Positions 35,973 to 46,000 of a stretch of DNA of 64,000 nucleotides are shown here, one piece after another (within the stretch, counting starts at the first letter, position 1; every line of letters begins with the position of its first letter). The notes beneath the pieces are model-generated. The model was not told where the DNA came from. It was given only the letters and a program-made list of their open reading frames with translations, and searched no databases. The position numbers and the translations under genes were made by a program. Origin of the DNA: Bin5 sp965218625 (GTDB taxonomy: Bacteria; Chloroflexota; Anaerolineae; Caldilineales; Caldilineaceae); NCBI GenBank assembly GCA_965218625.1, contig CBDCLG010000016.1, positions 496,001 through 560,000 of the forward strand, read 5' to 3'.

Positions 35973-37277
35973 CTATTCAAATGTCGCCGAGACGAAGATT
36001 CCCGGGTTGAACTGCGCCGTGCCTTCTACCGGTAACCGGATGGTTACCGGGAAAGTTGAGTTGCCCTTGCCCGGCACACTGATCGGCGAAATTTTGTGAA
36101 TCGTCGACATGACCGAGATCTCGTCGCTGCCGAATCTTGTGATCCGAACCGGATCGCCAACCGACATCGTCAGCACCTTGTCCTGTGGAATCCCTACCAC
36201 CAACTCCAAAGCGTTTGCGTCTCCGATCTCCGCTACAGTTGACGACCCGCCGACCATCTGCCCTTCTTCGACATCGAGCATCAGCACTATGCCTGTAAAC
36301 GGCGCACGCACTTGGGCCTTGACGAGTCGCTGCTGCGCCTCCTCCAGGTCAATCAGAGCCTGGCTCACGCGCAGTTCGGCAGACCGCCGGCTACGCGTCA
36401 GCTCCTTGATCCGCTCCACCGTGGCCTCGGCCGACTTAACCTGCGCCCTACCCACCGCCATGTTGACTTCCGAGACCCCTCTTTCCAGCTCGTTCAGCGC
36501 GTGCTGCGCCAGCTGGGCGGCCGCCAGAGCGCCCTGTACTTCGGACGTGCGCGGCGGCTGGGTCGCTTCCACGAAGGCCGCCTGGGCCACGTTCAAATCG
36601 ATGGTGACGCGATGTAAGTTGGCTGCCTGCGGCGTGCCGCCTGCGTCCCCTCGCCAGGAAATCTCGTTGTACGCCCGCTGCGCCAGTGCCACCGAAAGCT
36701 CGGCCCGCTCCACGTTTGCGTGTAACTGTTGCAGCCTCGCGTCAGACGGTCCGGCCAGAATCTCATTGTATCGGGCCCAGGCGGCGTTCGCTTGAGCCTG
36801 CAAAGCAGCGACCTCCTCTTTTGTCGCTCCCCCCGCCTCCAGCTTGGCCAGGTTGGAACGCGCCAACTCCAGGTTGGCTTCGGCTACCGCCAGCTCGGTC
36901 TCAGATGACTGCTCATTGATCTCAAGCAAAGCCACGCGCGCCAACTCCAACGCGATTTCCGCCCGCTGCACGCTCCAGTCCAGTTGTGCCGCATCCAGTC
37001 GCATCAGCTGCTGACCTTCCTCCACCAGGTCGCCGACCTCGACCAGGAGTTCCAACACCTCGCCGCCCACGCCCAGCGCCAGCGCCCGCGATCTCCCCAC
37101 CTCCAACGAGCCGAAATAGGTCGGCGACGCCAACTGCGCCTCCGCCGATTGCGGTTGCGCTAGCGTAGCCGGCGCCAGCAAAGCCCCGAACCCGCCGCCG
37201 CGGGTTAGAGCGACGGCCAGCGCTATCAAAACAATGAAGAAAAGGCCGGGCAGTATCCGGCTGACTATTCGTATCAT
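35973..37277 (-). CDS. HlyD/RND-type periplasmic adaptor (efflux) protein
   Basis: From ATG 37277, preceded by GGAGG, the protein has 434 residues. An N-terminal membrane anchor (about residues 8-28) is followed by a lipoyl-like half motif EVLELLVEVGDLVEEGQQLMRLD, a long alpha-helical hairpin (about 95-275, heptad-rich with Ala, Leu and Glu), the second lipoyl half VRAPFTGIVLMLDVEEGQMV and a beta-barrel domain. This is the membrane-fusion subunit of a tripartite or MacA-like exporter. No ABC permease or ATPase sits beside it; the only exporter in the window is at 50.3-55.2 kb. Confidence 0.88.
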   Translation of the reverse strand: MIRIVSRILPGLFFIVLIALAVALTRGGGFGALLAPATLAQPQSAEAQLASPTYFGSLEVGRSRALALGVGGEVLELLVEVGDLVEEGQQLMRLDAAQLDWSVQRAEIALELARVALLEINEQSSETELAVAEANLELARSNLAKLEAGGATKEEVAALQAQANAAWARYNEILAGPSDARLQQLHANVERAELSVALAQRAYNEISWRGDAGGTPQAANLHRVTIDLNVAQAAFVEATQPPRTSEVQGALAAAQLAQHALNELERGVSEVNMAVGRAQVKSAEATVERIKELTRSRRSAELRVSQALIDLEEAQQRLVKAQVRAPFTGIVLMLDVEEGQMVGGSSTVAEIGDANALELVVGIPQDKVLTMSVGDPVRITRFGSDEISVMSTIHKISPISVPGKGNSTFPVTIRLPVEGTAQFNPGIFVSATFE

Positions 37278-37756
37278 CTTGGCCTCCTCCGAAGACGAAA
37301 CGCCTCCGAAGCCTCGGTGGCTCTTGTCTGTGGGGAAACAGAGACGGAAATAGCGGATCGCCCCGCGGTTCCAACCGGCGGCTCTCCAAGAAGTACCGCT
37401 CAGATCGAGGCGAACAGCGCGTCGCGGACAGTATACCAATCGTGTCCGATCGACGCAAAGCCGTTCGTGACTTTACCGAAAAAGGGAATGATCCTTTCGG
37501 AGGCGCCTGCGAGTTATGCCGATGCGACTGAACCGGTCCTTGCCGCACGCAAGCGCAGAACGGGTCGGGCACTCCCGCTTTCCTGCCCGAACGAAGCGCA
37601 CAACGAAGTGCACGTTGCCGCCGTCAACCGGAATCTGCGCCCCAATGCCGGGAAATAGAGGACCGCGGCGCCGGCCGATTGCCCACGTGAACCGCCGCCT
37701 CAGTGTCAATTCCCTGGCTGCGCACTGCTCACCGCCGGCGAGGGCCGAACGAATCT
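37278..37756. other. 479-bp intergenic region upstream of the HlyD-like gene
   Basis: Frames here on both strands are short and lack family features. The only signal I see is the promoter-like sequence at 37430-37458 and a GC-rich stretch close to the DUF169 stop. I report no gene. Confidence 0.4.
37430..37458 (-). promoter_or_regulatory. Promoter-like sequence for the HlyD-like gene
   Basis: On the minus strand TTGCGT, a 17-bp spacer and TATACT match a sigma-70-type promoter, the -10 in five of six positions and the -35 in three of six. It lies about 150 bp before the HlyD-like start. Confidence 0.35.
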
Positions 37757-38512
37757 CTAAGCCGACAGCCGTTCCAGCGACTCCTGCACCGTTGGCCGCC
37801 CGCCCGCTGCCACATCGTCGCGCCGCCGCTCGTGAAACACGGTAAGAATTCCGTTCGACTTTGCCAGCCCGTTGATTTCCGCACAATAGGCTTCCAGCTT
37901 CGCGCCGGGCAGCGCCCACAGCGCAATCTCGTCCGAAAGAGAGTCCAGATAGGCCCGCGCCCCGCAGCAGCCCAGGCTCATCGCCGCATGACCGCCGTTC
38001 GTCACCTGCGGCACCACGGCACAGGCGGGACGGCCCATCGCCGGCGGGACACCCTCATCAACCCGCGCGGCCGCCTCTGTCAGGATCAGGCTCTGCTGCG
38101 CGTGCGCAAAGAGCAGCACGACGTCGGCCGCAACCGGGAATTCGGCCAGTGGACCGTAGACCGTGTGCCGGACCGGCTGCTCGACCACCGGGATCGCGGC
38201 CACCTCCTCAGGGCGCACATAGTCAAGTCCCTGCATCGCCTCCAGCGCCGTCTGCAGTTCTGACGGCTGCGATTCAGACGCGCCCACTAGGTTGTGGGTG
38301 TGGACCCCAATGGCGCACAGCTCATGGTCCCTGGCGCTCGTCGAAAATACCCGGCTCGCCGCCTCCTGCCAGAAGGAGCAGCCCGCTGGGGCCACATCTT
38401 GGTAGGCTGGAACGCCGTCAGGTGTCTCGTCAACAAAGGCGAGTCCCACCGGCGGCATCGAAAGTTTCAGCGACTCGGTCAGTTGTGCGGCCTGCGTGCT
38501 GTGTGCGCCCAT
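37757..38512 (-). CDS. DUF169 family protein
   Basis: The 251-residue protein matches the DUF169 family, with LSMPPVGLAFVDE, a conserved Cys in PAGCSFWQEAA and another in DHELCAIGVHTH, and LGCCGARAY near residue 180. The family is of unknown biochemical role and is often found in anaerobic or organohalide-related contexts. ATG 38512 follows AAGGAGA. It is the third gene of an operon with the GNAT and aldo/keto reductase genes; three GTTAA(C/G) repeats lie directly upstream. Confidence 0.85.
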   Translation of the reverse strand: MGAHSTQAAQLTESLKLSMPPVGLAFVDETPDGVPAYQDVAPAGCSFWQEAASRVFSTSARDHELCAIGVHTHNLVGASESQPSELQTALEAMQGLDYVRPEEVAAIPVVEQPVRHTVYGPLAEFPVAADVVLLFAHAQQSLILTEAAARVDEGVPPAMGRPACAVVPQVTNGGHAAMSLGCCGARAYLDSLSDEIALWALPGAKLEAYCAEINGLAKSNGILTVFHERRRDDVAAGGRPTVQESLERLSA

Positions 38513-38525
38513 TTGAATGTTCTCC

Positions 38526-38550
38526 TTAACCTTGGTTAACCGGGGTTAAC
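38526..38550 (-). promoter_or_regulatory. Three TTAAC repeats at exact 10-bp spacing
   Basis: TTAAC occurs at 38526-38530, 38536-38540 and 38546-38550. On the minus strand this reads GTTAAC, GTTAAC, GTTAAG with a 10-bp period, one helical turn, and the last copy runs into the AAGGAG ribosome-binding site of the DUF169 gene while the first overlaps the GNAT stop codon. It may be a regulator-binding or translational site. Confidence 0.35.
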
Positions 38551-39523
38551 GCTTCTGCAGACTGATCCATGCCGGCTTCGGCCTGAATCCCAGCTTGCGG
38601 TTCAACGCATACATCGAACTGTCTTCTTCATTTCTTGCCCTGATCGTTTCCGCCCCGGCCGACTGGGCAAAGCGGACCGTATGCAACTTGAGCGACATAC
38701 CCAGCTTTCGGCGCCGGTAGCTGCGTACGACGCCGGTCAGGCCCGTGTCCAGGTTCTTTCCGGTCTCGTCATTCCGCCACAGATTGCACATGCCCACGAA
38801 CGAGCCATCCTGCGCAAGCGCGACAAAGCAGCCCTCCTCGAGCAGGGCCGGGTCCTGCAGGATCATCTCCTCGAACTCGGCCACCGTTGGCCTGGTTGGC
38901 GGGTCCGAGGAGGGCACGTCGAGGAGGAGCTCATGGCGCAGGTCGCGCAGCTTCCGCTTCCAACTGCTCACCTCCGCCTTCACCTGTCGCAGATTGAGTA
39001 TCCGAATCCCGGCCCGTGCAACCTGTTCAAGATATTGCGCATGTCCGGCCGCATTGAATTCAGCCAGGCGCAACTCCGACGAAGGCCAGCGCATCTCCTC
39101 CCGAAAGTCCTCTTGCCGGAGGAAGCGGATGCGCGCCGCATCCTCCTCGCTCGCGCCGCAGCAAAGGCGATCGACCCTTTCGCCGCGCCGGGCCAGGAAC
39201 GCAAGCAGGGCCGTGTACAGGGTGGGCAAGACCCGCCCCGTGGCGTGACCTGGGTCGATGCTGAAGTGCAGGTGTACGGTTCCCGCCTTGTACTGCCAGT
39301 AGGCCTCGAAGCAGACGCCCTCGGCGACGTATTCGTCTTCGTCTTCGGTCGCGATGAAGCGTTTGAAGATCTTGTCCCGCGGCCAGTCGGCATCTTCCTT
39401 TTCCAATCCGGCAGCCGTCTCCTGCCGTCCATCCGGCGAGATGACCCGGTGGAGCGCCGCAAGCGCCTCGTATCCCTGCGCACCTGGCTCAAACTCGCGG
39501 ACTGTGTACATACAACGCTTCAA
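38546..39523 (-). CDS. GNAT N-acetyltransferase (probably two-domain)
   Basis: The 325-residue protein looks like a two-domain GNAT. The C-terminal half is clear: FVALAQDGSFVGMCNLWR, GLTGVVRSYRRRKLGMSLKLHTVRFA (the acetyl-CoA loop, in which RRRKLG takes the place of the Q/RxxGxG/A core) and NRKLGFRPKPAW near the end. The N-terminal half is more divergent and may be a degenerate copy. It overlaps the aldo/keto reductase by 4 bp and precedes DUF169 on the same transcript. Substrate unknown. Confidence 0.8.
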   Translation of the reverse strand: MKRCMYTVREFEPGAQGYEALAALHRVISPDGRQETAAGLEKEDADWPRDKIFKRFIATEDEDEYVAEGVCFEAYWQYKAGTVHLHFSIDPGHATGRVLPTLYTALLAFLARRGERVDRLCCGASEEDAARIRFLRQEDFREEMRWPSSELRLAEFNAAGHAQYLEQVARAGIRILNLRQVKAEVSSWKRKLRDLRHELLLDVPSSDPPTRPTVAEFEEMILQDPALLEEGCFVALAQDGSFVGMCNLWRNDETGKNLDTGLTGVVRSYRRRKLGMSLKLHTVRFAQSAGAETIRARNEEDSSMYALNRKLGFRPKPAWISLQKR

Positions 39524-40539
39524 CTCTCCAGAGAAGGCATGGAAACCGCGCCGTCGCGGCGTTCGTGCATGCTGGCTTCAATCGACTTCGGGTAGCGGTC
39601 GGGCAGATGGGATACCTCGTTCAGCCTCCGCAACGCGTCCGCAGGCAGCTTCCAACCGCCCGCGCCCACATTGTCGCGCAGCTGCCCCTGCGTGCGCGCG
39701 CCCACGATCGCACTCGTGATGGCAGGCTGGTCCAGCGTCCAACGGATCGCGACCTGGGCCGGGCTGCGTCCCAGTTCCGCCGCCACCTCCAGCAGCGCCT
39801 TCAACGTCTCGTCTGCATTGGCCGCGAAATTCCGATCCGGATAGGCCCAACCCTCCTCCGAACGCGTGCCCGGGGCCGTCCGCTGCCCCGGCAGGTACTT
39901 GCCCGTCAGAAAGCCGCCCCCAAGCGGACTCCACACGACCACACCGATTCCTTTCAGCTCGCAAACGGGAATGATCTCCTGCTCGATATCGCGCACAACC
40001 AGGCTGTACTGCGGCTGATACGCGGCGAACCGGTCCCACCCGTTGTGATCGCTCAGCCACATCGCCTCCATCAAACGCCACGCCTCGAAATTACTGCACG
40101 CAGTGTACCGCAGTTTGCCCTGCCGCACCAGGTCGTCCAGCGCCCGCAACGTCTCGTCCAGCGGCGTCTGAGCATCCACATGATGGATGTAGTAAACGTC
40201 GATATACTCCATCTGCAGCCGGCGCAGGCTGTCCTCAACTGCGTGCACCAGGTGGAATCGGCTTGCACCGGAGCTGTTTACGTCGGTCCCCATCGGGTTG
40301 AAGAACTTGGTCGCAACCACCGCGTCTCGCCGCCGCCCCTGCAGCGCCCTGCCCAGAATCGTCTCCGACGCGCTGTCCGCGTACGAGTTGGCCGTGTCGA
40401 AAAAGTTGATGCCGGCGTCGAAGGCCAGGTCTACGATCCGCTTCGCCTCCGACTCATCGCTGCCGTGGCCGAAAGTCATCGTCCCCAGCGAGATCTCAGA
40501 GACCTTCAGTCCTGTGCGCCCCAACCGGCGGTAGTTCAT
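39520..40539 (-). CDS. Aldo/keto reductase
   Basis: The 339-residue TIM-barrel oxidoreductase starts MNYRRLGRTGLKVSEISLGTMTFG and carries the catalytic tetrad region FFDTANSYADSASE (Asp, Tyr), KFFNP (Lys) and VYYIHHVD (His). The C-terminal NADP-binding part has VGARTQGQLRDN. The pattern matches the YajO/Tas-type subgroup. It heads a three-gene operon with the GNAT gene (4-bp overlap) and DUF169. Confidence 0.93.
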   Translation of the reverse strand: MNYRRLGRTGLKVSEISLGTMTFGHGSDESEAKRIVDLAFDAGINFFDTANSYADSASETILGRALQGRRRDAVVATKFFNPMGTDVNSSGASRFHLVHAVEDSLRRLQMEYIDVYYIHHVDAQTPLDETLRALDDLVRQGKLRYTACSNFEAWRLMEAMWLSDHNGWDRFAAYQPQYSLVVRDIEQEIIPVCELKGIGVVVWSPLGGGFLTGKYLPGQRTAPGTRSEEGWAYPDRNFAANADETLKALLEVAAELGRSPAQVAIRWTLDQPAITSAIVGARTQGQLRDNVGAGGWKLPADALRRLNEVSHLPDRYPKSIEASMHERRDGAVSMPSLES

Positions 40540-40684
40540 GCCCTTCTCCTTGCCCTGTGCGGTCTATCTCCTGCAGCCACGCCTACCGGACTCGCGCTAA
40601 CAGTCCCAGGCAAATGTTGCCCGGGTGGTTCGGCAACTCACGTCCCTGTGACGGTCCTTTGCCGCCGGCGTCCAGCCCCAACTC

Positions 40685-42037
40685 TCAACAGGTGAGCTCG
40701 TCCTGCAGCCGCCGTGTCTTCAGCACAAAGGAGTCTTCGTTCAACGACACGTCCGCATAGCCGATTGCCTCGCCCCTGCCCACGTCCCGCTTCAGCGTCG
40801 CCCTTTCCGCAAGGCCGAGGGGAAGCAGGCCGTCGCGCCGCGCGATGCCCGCCTTCTCACACTGACCGACTACAGTGTATCCGCCCCCGCCGTCCAGCAC
40901 TTCGCCCCGTTGCAAGTCCCGCTTGGCCACGGCAATGCACTCCGCGGTCGGCGTCGCCGCGCATGAACCGTTGGCAGCGCCGAAAAAGACCGCGCGTGCG
41001 ATGCTGAGCGGCGCGGGAACCGCAACCAAGTGATAGGGCCGGTAGAGCAGAAAATTCTTCCCTTCGCCCCCTACGTGGCAGCCGTGATAGGCCAGGTCCT
41101 CCTGTGTGAACGGATGCTCCGAACGCACCACGGCAAAGACGCCCATCCGGATCGGGTTGGGAAGCATCGTGGCGCCATCCTCCGCCACCGAGTTGGCCAG
41201 CTCCACCACGCCGTGGCGGCTGAGCAGCCCGCCCTCCTCCCGCAAGCTGAGCTGCTGCGGGATCTCTTCCAGGTTGACCGAAGGCTCGTGCATGCCGCGC
41301 ACGTCCGGCTCCAGCCCGGCCGCATTCGCCAGCGCGGTCATCTCCACCTGCGCCTTTGTGCCGTCGCGAAAGGAGTTGAACATCTTCAAATTGATGGTGC
41401 GCCGCTCGATATGCTCCGCCGAGAAGCCGTAACGGGCCGCCGCCGTATCCGGCGTGCCTTCGAAATCGTCGGCGTAGAAGATCGTGCCCCGGCCCGCCGC
41501 CACGATCTCCAGGCCCAGGCTGCGCGCCCACTCGACGATGTTCCACGTTACCGCCGGCTGGTCCCCGTCCACCATCGTATAGACGACGCCGGCGGCATCG
41601 GCCGTCCGGCGCAGAAATGGGCCGACCGTAACGTCCGCCTCCACGTTCACCATGACAACGTGTTTGCCGCTGCTCAGCGCGTGATAAGCGTGCCGCGCGC
41701 CCACTTCCGGCAGACCGGTGGATTCGACGACAACGTCAATCGATTCGCAGTCCCCCAGCGCCAGCCCGTCCTCAACGATGACAGGCTTGCCGGCCCGCAC
41801 GGCATCCTCCAGCTCGGCGCCCGTCTCCGCGGTCCGTATCTCCTCCGCCGGCGCCCCGCTCGACTCATAGGCGTAACGCGCGTTGTGTGCGTTGATATCC
41901 GCGATCGCGGCTGCGACCATGCCCTGCATCTGCGAAATCTGCGCCACCAGGCCGGCGCCGAACTTGCCCGTGCCGATGATGCCCACCCGAATCGGATTGT
42001 CCTCAGCCGCCCGCTGGGCCAGTAGCTGCGCTATCAC
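40685..42037 (-). CDS. NAD(P)-binding homoserine-dehydrogenase-like oxidoreductase with SAF domain
   Basis: The 450-residue protein begins with a Rossmann fold (RVGIIGTGKFGAGLVAQI), then IDVVVESTGLPEVGARHAYHAL and a catalytic-type domain like homoserine dehydrogenase (VVMVNVEADVTVG, FNSFRDGTKAQVEM). The C-terminus has the SAF-like segment LQRGEVLDGGGGYTVVG and a basic tail. Such DRL-type proteins are found in catabolic clusters for sugars and small acids, but no specific reaction can be given. It is a single gene with its own start at 42037, 13 bp downstream of the SWIM protein stop. Confidence 0.75.
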   Translation of the reverse strand: MIAQLLAQRAAEDNPIRVGIIGTGKFGAGLVAQISQMQGMVAAAIADINAHNARYAYESSGAPAEEIRTAETGAELEDAVRAGKPVIVEDGLALGDCESIDVVVESTGLPEVGARHAYHALSSGKHVVMVNVEADVTVGPFLRRTADAAGVVYTMVDGDQPAVTWNIVEWARSLGLEIVAAGRGTIFYADDFEGTPDTAAARYGFSAEHIERRTINLKMFNSFRDGTKAQVEMTALANAAGLEPDVRGMHEPSVNLEEIPQQLSLREEGGLLSRHGVVELANSVAEDGATMLPNPIRMGVFAVVRSEHPFTQEDLAYHGCHVGGEGKNFLLYRPYHLVAVPAPLSIARAVFFGAANGSCAATPTAECIAVAKRDLQRGEVLDGGGGYTVVGQCEKAGIARRDGLLPLGLAERATLKRDVGRGEAIGYADVSLNEDSFVLKTRRLQDELTC

Positions 42038-42050
42038 ATGGTCCTCCTTG

Positions 42051-43028
42051 TCAGCCCGAAGCGTCCGCGTCCGGCTGCGGTGTGTAGGCCAGTTCCAGCG
42101 CCTTCTCCGATACCTCCAGATAGGTGCGGGCCAGCCTCTCGTAGACCTCCATTCCGTCCTGCGGAAACGGCGGCGGGCCGAGCCGCCGCAACAGGGCCAG
42201 GCGGATGAGCGGCGGGTTGATGTTGTAATGCAGCGCCCCCAGGTCCTGCTGAGTGCCCGCCGGCCCCGCCAACCGGCGCTGCCCCCAAAAGCTGTCGATC
42301 TGCACGGCCAGGGACGGCTCTCCCTCTTGGGCCGCAGCCGTCGTCTCCTTCGCGCCCATCGACTCTACCCCGGCCAGAGCCGGCCCAGTCAATGCCGGCC
42401 CTGACAATGCCGGCCCCGACAGTGCCGATTCCGACAATGCCGGCCCAGCATCAGTTCGCCCCGAGTCACCGTCACTGCGACGTCTGCGCAGTCCGGCCAG
42501 GATCTGCTGGCGGTCCTGTCCGCGCAGCCGCAGCAACAGCCAAGGGTCGTCCGTGATCATTTGCCCGAACAGGTGGAGCGCCACCAACACATGTCTGCAC
42601 GAACCCTCTGCGGCGCCGCAGCCGCTGCAGGCCGCCAGGATCTCCTGGGGCGCCGGCGTCGAAGGCAACAGCTCGACTGCGGCCCGCCCAAAAACAGTAT
42701 CCAGGACCGAGCGGACCGTTTCCCACTCTGTGCCCCCGGCCAGGAGCTGGGCCGCATGCAGCGCCTCACCTGCCAGCGCGTCCAATACGGCAGCCCAGGC
42801 TTCCATGTGCAGCGGAACAATTTCGATCTCTACCCGGGAAACGCCCCGGTCGTTCTCTTCGAGCTCTGCCAGGACCCGGCCCACCTGAACGTCGACCGAT
42901 CGCACGCTCATTCGCCGCGCCAGCGACCGCCCCCGGCGCAGGTCATAGCCCATGCCGCCGAGGAAACTGTACCAGCGATCAGTCCACGAGCCTCCACCAC
43001 CTGAAGACCCGGTTATCAGTTCGGTCAC
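42051..43028 (-). CDS. SWIM zinc-finger protein
   Basis: The 325-residue protein has the SWIM-type motif ILAACSGCGAAEGSCRHVLVALHLFG near residue 132, with Cys, Cys, Cys and His in order, typically binding nucleic acid or proteins. The N-terminal half is basic and conserved-looking; after a 15-bp repeat tract (ALSGPALSGPALTGPAL) comes a helical C-terminus. It sits 26 bp downstream of the SNF2-helicase gene, the known bacterial pairing of SWIM and SNF2 proteins, so the two are likely one functional unit. Confidence 0.85.
   Translation of the reverse strand: MTELITGSSGGGGSWTDRWYSFLGGMGYDLRRGRSLARRMSVRSVDVQVGRVLAELEENDRGVSRVEIEIVPLHMEAWAAVLDALAGEALHAAQLLAGGTEWETVRSVLDTVFGRAAVELLPSTPAPQEILAACSGCGAAEGSCRHVLVALHLFGQMITDDPWLLLRLRGQDRQQILAGLRRRRSDGDSGRTDAGPALSESALSGPALSGPALTGPALAGVESMGAKETTAAAQEGEPSLAVQIDSFWGQRRLAGPAGTQQDLGALHYNINPPLIRLALLRRLGPPPFPQDGMEVYERLARTYLEVSEKALELAYTPQPDADASG
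42379..42453 (-). repeat. 15-bp tandem repeat, about five copies, in frame
   Basis: Units of GCCGGCCC(A/T/C)GACAAT type, each 15 bp with one to four differences, run from 42379 to 42453 and encode the pentapeptide repeats ALSGP/ALTGP in the SWIM protein. Confidence 0.8.
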
Positions 43029-43054
43029 GCGTAACTCCGTACCTTGCCAGCTGT

Positions 43055-46000
43055 CTAGCCGTTGTTTCGCAAAGCGATCAGCCGGCGCAGACCATCCGTA
43101 TCCAGGTCCGCCAACCAGTCCTCACCGCTGTTCACAATCGACTCTGCCAGGTTCTGTTTGCTCTCAATCATCCTGTGGATCTGCTCTTCCAGCGTGCCGG
43201 CCACCACGAATTTATAAACCTGCACCGACCGCTTCTGCCCGATGCGAAACGCCCGGTCGGTCGCCTGGTTTTCCACCGCCGGATTCCACCAGCGGTCGAA
43301 GTGGAAAACGTGATTCGCCCTGGTCAGATTCACGCCCACGCCCCCCGCACGCAGACTGAGCACGAAGATCGGCGCGCCCGCCCGGTCTTCCTGGAATGAG
43401 CGCACCATCTGCTCCCGTTTCGTGGCCGGCGTGCCGCCGTGAAGAAAGAGGGCCTCACGCCCAAGCGTCTTCATCAAGTGCCGGCGCAGCAAATGTCCCA
43501 TCGCCACAAACTGCGTGAAAATCAACGCCCGATCGCCAATGCTCAGCGCCTCCTCAAGCATCTCGGTAAGGCGGCTCAACTTGCCGCTGCGGCCTTCCAG
43601 GGGCTCCTGTTCGCTCAGGTAGTGCGCCGGATGATTGGTCACCTGCTTCAGCTTCAACAGCAGGCTCAGCACCAGCCCCCTTCGCTGCACGCCTTCGCTC
43701 GCCTCCACCCGCGCCATCGTCTCCTCAATCACTCGCGTGTACAGCGCCTCCTGCTCCTGCGTCAGCGAGCAAAAGACCACCATCTCATTCTTCTCCGGCA
43801 AGTCCGAAATAATCGTGGGGTCCGTCTTCAGCCGGCGCAACAGGAATGGCTGCGCCAGCCGCCGCAGCTCGGCAGCCGCCAGGTCATCATTGTAACGCTC
43901 TATCGGCAGCACAAACTGCTGGCGAAAGTGCTCCCGCTTGCCCAGGTACCCGGGATTGAGAAACTCCATGATGCTCCACAACTCAAGCAAGCGATTCTCC
44001 ACCGGCGTGCCCGTCAGCGCAATGCGGAACGGCTGCACGCGCCCCGGCTCCAGCAATTCACGCGACTGCCCGGTCAGACGCCGTACCGCCTGCGTCTGTT
44101 TGGCGGCCGGATTCTTGATGTTCTGCGCCTCGTCAAGGATAAGATCGCTCCACTCCTGCGCCGCCAGCATCTCGATGTCCCGGCGCGCAATGCCGAAACT
44201 CGTGATCACCAGGTCATTCTGCGGCAACGCGGCCCGAAACTCGTCGCCGGTCAGCCTGCCGCTACCGTGATGGAGAAGCAGCCGCAACTCCGGCGCAAAT
44301 CGTTCAATCTCGTGCCGCCAGTTCGCCACAACGCTCGTCGGGCAGATAAGCAGAGACGGCACGTGCCGCGTCGCATCCTCTCCGCTCGAGTCCGTCCCGT
44401 CCTGCCGCCGTCGCGAATGGAGCAGAAGGGCAATCGCCTGAATCGTCTTACCCAGGCCCATGTCGTCTGCCAGGCAGGCCCCCAGCCCCAGCCAGCGCAG
44501 AAAACAGAGCCAGCCCACGCCCCTCCGCTGGTAGGGCCGCAATGTGCCAACGAAACCTTCAGGTTCAAAGACTTCTTCAATCTGTTCCAGTCCCCGCAGC
44601 CGCTCCAGGGCAGTTTCAAGCCAGCCATCCGCGACCACAGCGTCCAGCGGAAGGTCCGGCCCGGGCATTCCTCCAGGAATGTCCAACCCATCGGTCGAAC
44701 CGAACAGCAGCCCGGCCGTTCGCGCCGCAGGCGCGGGCCGGTCCATAGACGACCCGTTCGTTCGCCTACCGCCTGCGCGGCCCTCCAGACCGGCCGGATC
44801 CTCTCCATCCTCTTCCTCGCCGGCGCCCCTCGCGTAAGCCTGCGCCATTCCCACCGCCTGCAGCAGCGACATCTGACCCTCGGTCTGGCTGGAGTCGATG
44901 AACTGCCGCGCGGCCTCAACCTGTGCCGGATCCAGCTCCAGCCACTCGTCGTCAACCCGGACCAGCGGCGAACCCAAATCGGCCAGGCGGTCGAACTCCT
45001 CTCTGCTCAGCGGCCTGTCGCCCAGCGTCAGCTCCCACCGGAACTGTATCAGGCGATTCAGGTCCAATGTACTGTCGCTCCCCGGCAAGCCCTGTTCGCC
45101 GGCGAGACGCCTCCCCTCCCCGCTGGGATCCCAGAATCCGTCTATCAGGCCTTCATCCTGCGCGCCCCCCAGCCGCAGCCGCAAACCCAGGCGCGACCGG
45201 CTGCGCGCCGCCCACCACTCCGGCATGATGACGCTGAATCCGCTGCTCTCCAGGAGTGGGCCAATCTCCTTCAAAAACAGGTACGCATCCTCCAACGACA
45301 GAATCGCCCTCTCGGGGCGCGGCGTGCGCAGGCTCTCGCGTATCGGCGCAAACAACCGGCTGGCAATTCCCAGACCGGTGAGCAGCCGCTCCTGCGGCTG
45401 GTCAAACCGCCGGCCGTTGATCCGGATGCTCTGCCCGTTCTCATTCCACACCTGCTGCGCCGGGATCAGGAGGTCAGGATCATCCCTGTCCTGCAGGAAA
45501 TAGTGGAGGCGCCAGTCCGAAATAGAGGCGTGTTCCGGCGCCCCGCCCCAGCTCTCGCCGTCGTCCTCCATCGAGTCGCTCCCGCCAGGCTGCAGCTGCA
45601 GCGCAAATGCCACCTGGAAATTGGAATCCGCCCCAGATGTGTGCAGCTGCTCCATCCATTCAATCCACTGCCGATAGAGCTGGTGGGCAGGCTGAGGAGG
45701 CAGATGCAGCACCTGCTCCTCACCTGACAGGCCATCCACCCAGAGGGAACCGGGAGAGTGCACAGCATTACGCGTTTCGCTTTGGCGGACCTCTTCCGCA
45801 AATTGAAAAAGGCCGTTTCCCTTGCGCGGCTCAATCTGCGGTGTCCACTCCCGAATCGCCCCATTCATGAGCGCTGCGATGAATTCCTCCAGCAGACCGC
45901 CGGAAGACGGGGCTTCCTCCAGGGTCTCCAACTCATACGCCCGGCAAATTGGGGGCATCGCCGCCACCAGGAACTCAAGCCGTTCCCGCAGGCTGCCCTC

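Noticed and set aside
43439..45727. A 762-residue plus-strand open frame
   Set aside because: It is the mirror of the SNF2 helicase; composition (Gln, His, Arg, Leu) is typical of an antisense frame.
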